Assembly (NCBI GenBank): GCA_934098515.1
Contig: CAKOOK010000008.1
Coordinates: 1-52,563 of the forward strand
DNA: 52,563 nucleotides
Source: an uncultured Bacilli bacterium
GTDB lineage: Bacteria; Bacillota_I; Bacilli_A; RF39; UBA660
Direction: 5' to 3'
The notes beneath the pieces were generated by a model. It did not search any database and was not told where the DNA came from. It saw nothing but the letters and a program-made list of their open reading frames with translations. Numbering within the stretch: position 1 is the stretch's first letter; every line of letters starts with the position of its first letter. This document shows positions 50,579 to 52,563 of the stretch, one piece after another. The position numbers and the translations under genes are program-made.

Positions 50579-52276
50579 ATGAAACTAAAAACAAACTTTT
50601 TCTACACATTAAGAGAGAATGCTAAAGATGAAGATAGTACAAGTGGTAACCTACTTGTAAGAAGTGGTATGATTAAAAAAATAGGTGCAGGGATCTATAT
50701 GTTCATGCCTCTAGGTTTACGTACCTTTAATAACATAAAAAATATAATTAAAGAAGAAATGGACAACGCTGGAGCCCAAGAACTATTAATGCCAAGTCTA
50801 ATTCCAGAAGAATATTATGAAGTATGTGGTAGAGTAAACTCTCTTGGTAGTTCAATGTTCCACTTAGAAGATAGATACTCTAAACCTTACGTTTTAGGGC
50901 CAACCCATGAAGAATTATTTACTGTAGCGGCTAAAAATATGGTTAGAAGTTATAAAGACTTACCTTTTACAATCTATCAGCAAGCACCTAAATACCGTGA
51001 TGAACCTCGTCCAAGATATGGACTTATCAGAGTTCGTGAGTTTACTATGAAAGATGCATACTCATTTGATAAAGATGAAGATGGATTAGATATTTCTTAT
51101 CATAAAATGTATGAGGCTTATAAAAAAATATTTAACCGTATTGGACTAAATTATGCAATTGTTAAAGCAGATACTGGCGTAATGGGTGGCTCACTATCAG
51201 AAGAATTTCAAGCAATAACTGATATTGGTGAAGACACTATAGTATTATGTGATAAATGTGACTACTCATCAAATATAGAAGTATCAAAGCATATTCCAGA
51301 CGAAGTTAACAAAGAAGAACTAAAAGAAAAAGAATTAATTGAAACTCCTAATATGCAAACTATTGAAGAAGTATCTAAATTTTTAAATATTAATATTAAG
51401 AAAACAGTTAAAGCCCTTTTAATGAACATCGATGGAAAACTAACTATTTTTTTCATAAGAGGAGACAGAACTCTAAATGAAACCAAAGTTACTAAATTAT
51501 TAAAATGTAATGAAATTAACTTTGCAGACGATGCTCTTATTAGTACATCTAATGCTTGCCCAGGCTTTACTGGTCCAATTAATTTAACTGGAGCACAAAT
51601 TATTGTTGATGAAGAAGTACTAAACATGACTAATTTTGTTGTTGGAGCTAACAAAGAAGGATATCACTATATTAACGCTAACACTAAAGACTTTACCTAT
51701 GATATATCTGCAGATATCGTCAACGTTGAAGAAGGTGATACATGCCCAGTATGTGGTGGAAAACTATACTTTAAAAAAGGTATTGAAGTAGGTAATACAT
51801 TCAAACTAGGAACAAAATATTCCGAAAAATTTGACTTAACATACCTAGATGAAAACAACAAATCCCACCCAGTAGTAATGGGATGCTATGGTATTGGCCC
51901 AGGAAGAATCCTAGCTTCATACGTAGAACAGAACAACGATGACAAAGGTATTATCTGGCCACTAAATATAGCACCATTTAAAGTAGCAATATGTGCACTT
52001 AACACTAATGATGAAAATTGCATGAACTATGCCAATAAATTACATGATGATTTAGAAAAAGCCGGAATCGATACCCTATTAGACGATAGAGAAGAGCGTC
52101 CTGGTATTAAATTTAATGATATGGACCTAATTGGTATTCCAATAAGAATCACTATAGGTAAAAAACTAAATGATGGTTTAGTTGAATTTAAACTAAGAAA
52201 AGAATCTGAAAGCATCGACTTACCAAAAGATGAAGTCTTAGAATACATTACAAAATACATTAAAGAAAATATCTAA
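50579..52276 (+). CDS. proS: Prolyl-tRNA synthetase (bacterial type with editing insertion)
   Basis: This 565-residue class II synthetase has motif 1 near GAQELLMPSLIPEEY, motif 2 in YRDEPRPRYGLIRVREFTMKDAYSF and motif 3 in GCYGIGPGRILASY. Between motifs 2 and 3 it carries the INS/YbaK-type editing domain (KKTVKALLMNIDGK, FIRGDRTLNETKV), as in E. coli ProS. GPTHEE is also present. I chose the ATG at 50579 after GAAGGA; the longer frame runs back into the T-box terminator and would add 21 spurious residues. Confidence 0.95.
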   Translation: MKLKTNFFYTLRENAKDEDSTSGNLLVRSGMIKKIGAGIYMFMPLGLRTFNNIKNIIKEEMDNAGAQELLMPSLIPEEYYEVCGRVNSLGSSMFHLEDRYSKPYVLGPTHEELFTVAAKNMVRSYKDLPFTIYQQAPKYRDEPRPRYGLIRVREFTMKDAYSFDKDEDGLDISYHKMYEAYKKIFNRIGLNYAIVKADTGVMGGSLSEEFQAITDIGEDTIVLCDKCDYSSNIEVSKHIPDEVNKEELKEKELIETPNMQTIEEVSKFLNINIKKTVKALLMNIDGKLTIFFIRGDRTLNETKVTKLLKCNEINFADDALISTSNACPGFTGPINLTGAQIIVDEEVLNMTNFVVGANKEGYHYINANTKDFTYDISADIVNVEEGDTCPVCGGKLYFKKGIEVGNTFKLGTKYSEKFDLTYLDENNKSHPVVMGCYGIGPGRILASYVEQNNDDKGIIWPLNIAPFKVAICALNTNDENCMNYANKLHDDLEKAGIDTLLDDREERPGIKFNDMDLIGIPIRITIGKKLNDGLVEFKLRKESESIDLPKDEVLEYITKYIKENI

Positions 52277-52329
52277 AAAATCTTTAAAAAATATTTTGAT
52301 TATGATATCATTATAATAGGTGAGAAAGA

Positions 52330-52431
52330 ATGAACAAGAAAAGTAAAACATTACTAGCAATTGGAATTTGTGCTATCACCATAGTAGCAGGTTTCTGGTT
52401 TGGAGTTCTATTATTTCAAGCTGTAATGTAA
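52330..52431 (+). CDS. 33-residue single-span membrane peptide
   Basis: ATG at 52330 follows AGGTGAG, and TATAAT lies at 52312-52317. The peptide has a short basic N-terminus (NKKSK) and one membrane helix (LLAIGICAITIVAGFWFGVLL). A terminator follows at once. Many low-GC bacteria have such tiny membrane proteins; the role is unknown. Confidence 0.6.
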   Translation: MNKKSKTLLAIGICAITIVAGFWFGVLLFQAVM

Positions 52432-52455
52432 ATCGCAAAAATGCGATTTTTTTTG
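52431..52455 (+). terminator. Rho-independent terminator
   Basis: AATCGCA (52431-52437), loop AAAA, TGCGATT (52442-52448), then T. Confidence 0.9.
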
Positions 52456-52501
52456 TAAAAATTTAAAAATTTGTTCATAGAATAAACGTTAAATTCAAAG
52501 A

Positions 52502-52537
52502 TAACTTCTCGTTAGCAATAAAGTGGAGTTTCTTTTT
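52502..52537 (+). repeat. Hairpin with T-run, related to the element at 31-62
   Basis: TAACTTCTC at 52502-52510 is followed by TTAG, then GGAGTT (52525-52530) and a T-run. ACTTC can pair with GGAGT. The first bases match the element at the start of the window. No further gene is visible in 52456-52563. Confidence 0.35.
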
Positions 52538-52563
52538 TTAATTTCCCTAAAAATCCAGTAAAA

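Noticed and set aside
1..52563. TGA read as tryptophan (Mycoplasma-type code)
   Set aside because: Several well-supported genes end in TGA at the right length (10778-10780, 27946-27948, 39040-39042), and Trp is coded by TGG throughout.
1..52563. CRISPR array, insertion sequence, prophage or reverse transcriptase
   Set aside because: I found no regularly spaced long repeats of the CRISPR kind, no transposase, integrase or phage structural genes, and no reverse-transcriptase frame; the three 32-bp-spaced repeats at 21381 are too few and the units too similar along their length.

Overview
The window is a low-GC (roughly 30%) chromosome segment from a walled, Gram-positive-type bacterium of the Bacillota, probably an uncultured host-associated Bacilli/Erysipelotrichia-like or RF39-like lineage. 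The evidence is three T-box leaders in front of aminoacyl-tRNA synthetase genes, the rlmN-prpC-prkC-rsgA-rpe operon typical of Firmicutes, PASTA-kinase, LCP, MurB and sortase genes, and AGGTGA/GGAGG ribosome binding sites. TGA is used as a stop (for example at the ends of the MBOAT and CPBP genes), so this is the standard code and not a Mycoplasma code. The lineage is an inference; gene content alone cannot fix it.

Layout. 1-7 kb: two paralogous secreted proteins with nearly identical leaders and C-type-lectin-like C-termini bracket parE, def, a DUF192 gene and a Flp-type pilin. The second paralogue carries a short GC-rich, NNC-codon patch that looks like the variable region of a diversity-generating retroelement, although no reverse transcriptase lies in the window. 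7-14 kb: phospholipid synthase, AI-2E-type exporter, rlmN, PP2C phosphatase, PrkC kinase, rsgA, rpe. 14-17 kb: an array of two broken and one nearly complete dinD copies, inserted between two diverged copies of the recA promoter, then recA. 17-24 kb: a dockerin-bearing glucosaminidase and its membrane neighbour, ffh, a MazG-like gene, T-box-serS, and an orphan gene with two tandem promoters. 24-26.5 kb: small unknown genes, a HAD hydrolase, a structured RNA encoding a 30-residue hydrophobic peptide that resembles a type I toxin mRNA, and tRNA-Ile2 and tRNA-Leu.

26.6-39.6 kb is a cell-surface region: an MBOAT/DHHW/lipoprotein/SGNH O-acylation operon, a polysaccharide deacetylase, a thioester-Cna adhesin with its own sortase, a class B sortase fused to a large cytoplasmic domain, DUF421, a CPBP protease beside an apparently inactivated paralogue, and a small membrane protein. 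39.6-52.5 kb holds mtaB, a LysM protein, an LCP ligase, a PilB/GspE ATPase, T-box-HD hydrolase-valS, murB, a possible PBECR4-type protein, T-box-proS and a 33-residue membrane peptide.

The genes suggest a cell that puts much effort into its surface (sortase-anchored adhesin, acylated and deacetylated polymers, a pilin, lectin-like proteins) within a conventional housekeeping framework. The least expected items are the variable-region-like patch, the recA-promoter/dinD array, the toxin-like RNA, the sortase fusion and the pseudo-protease.
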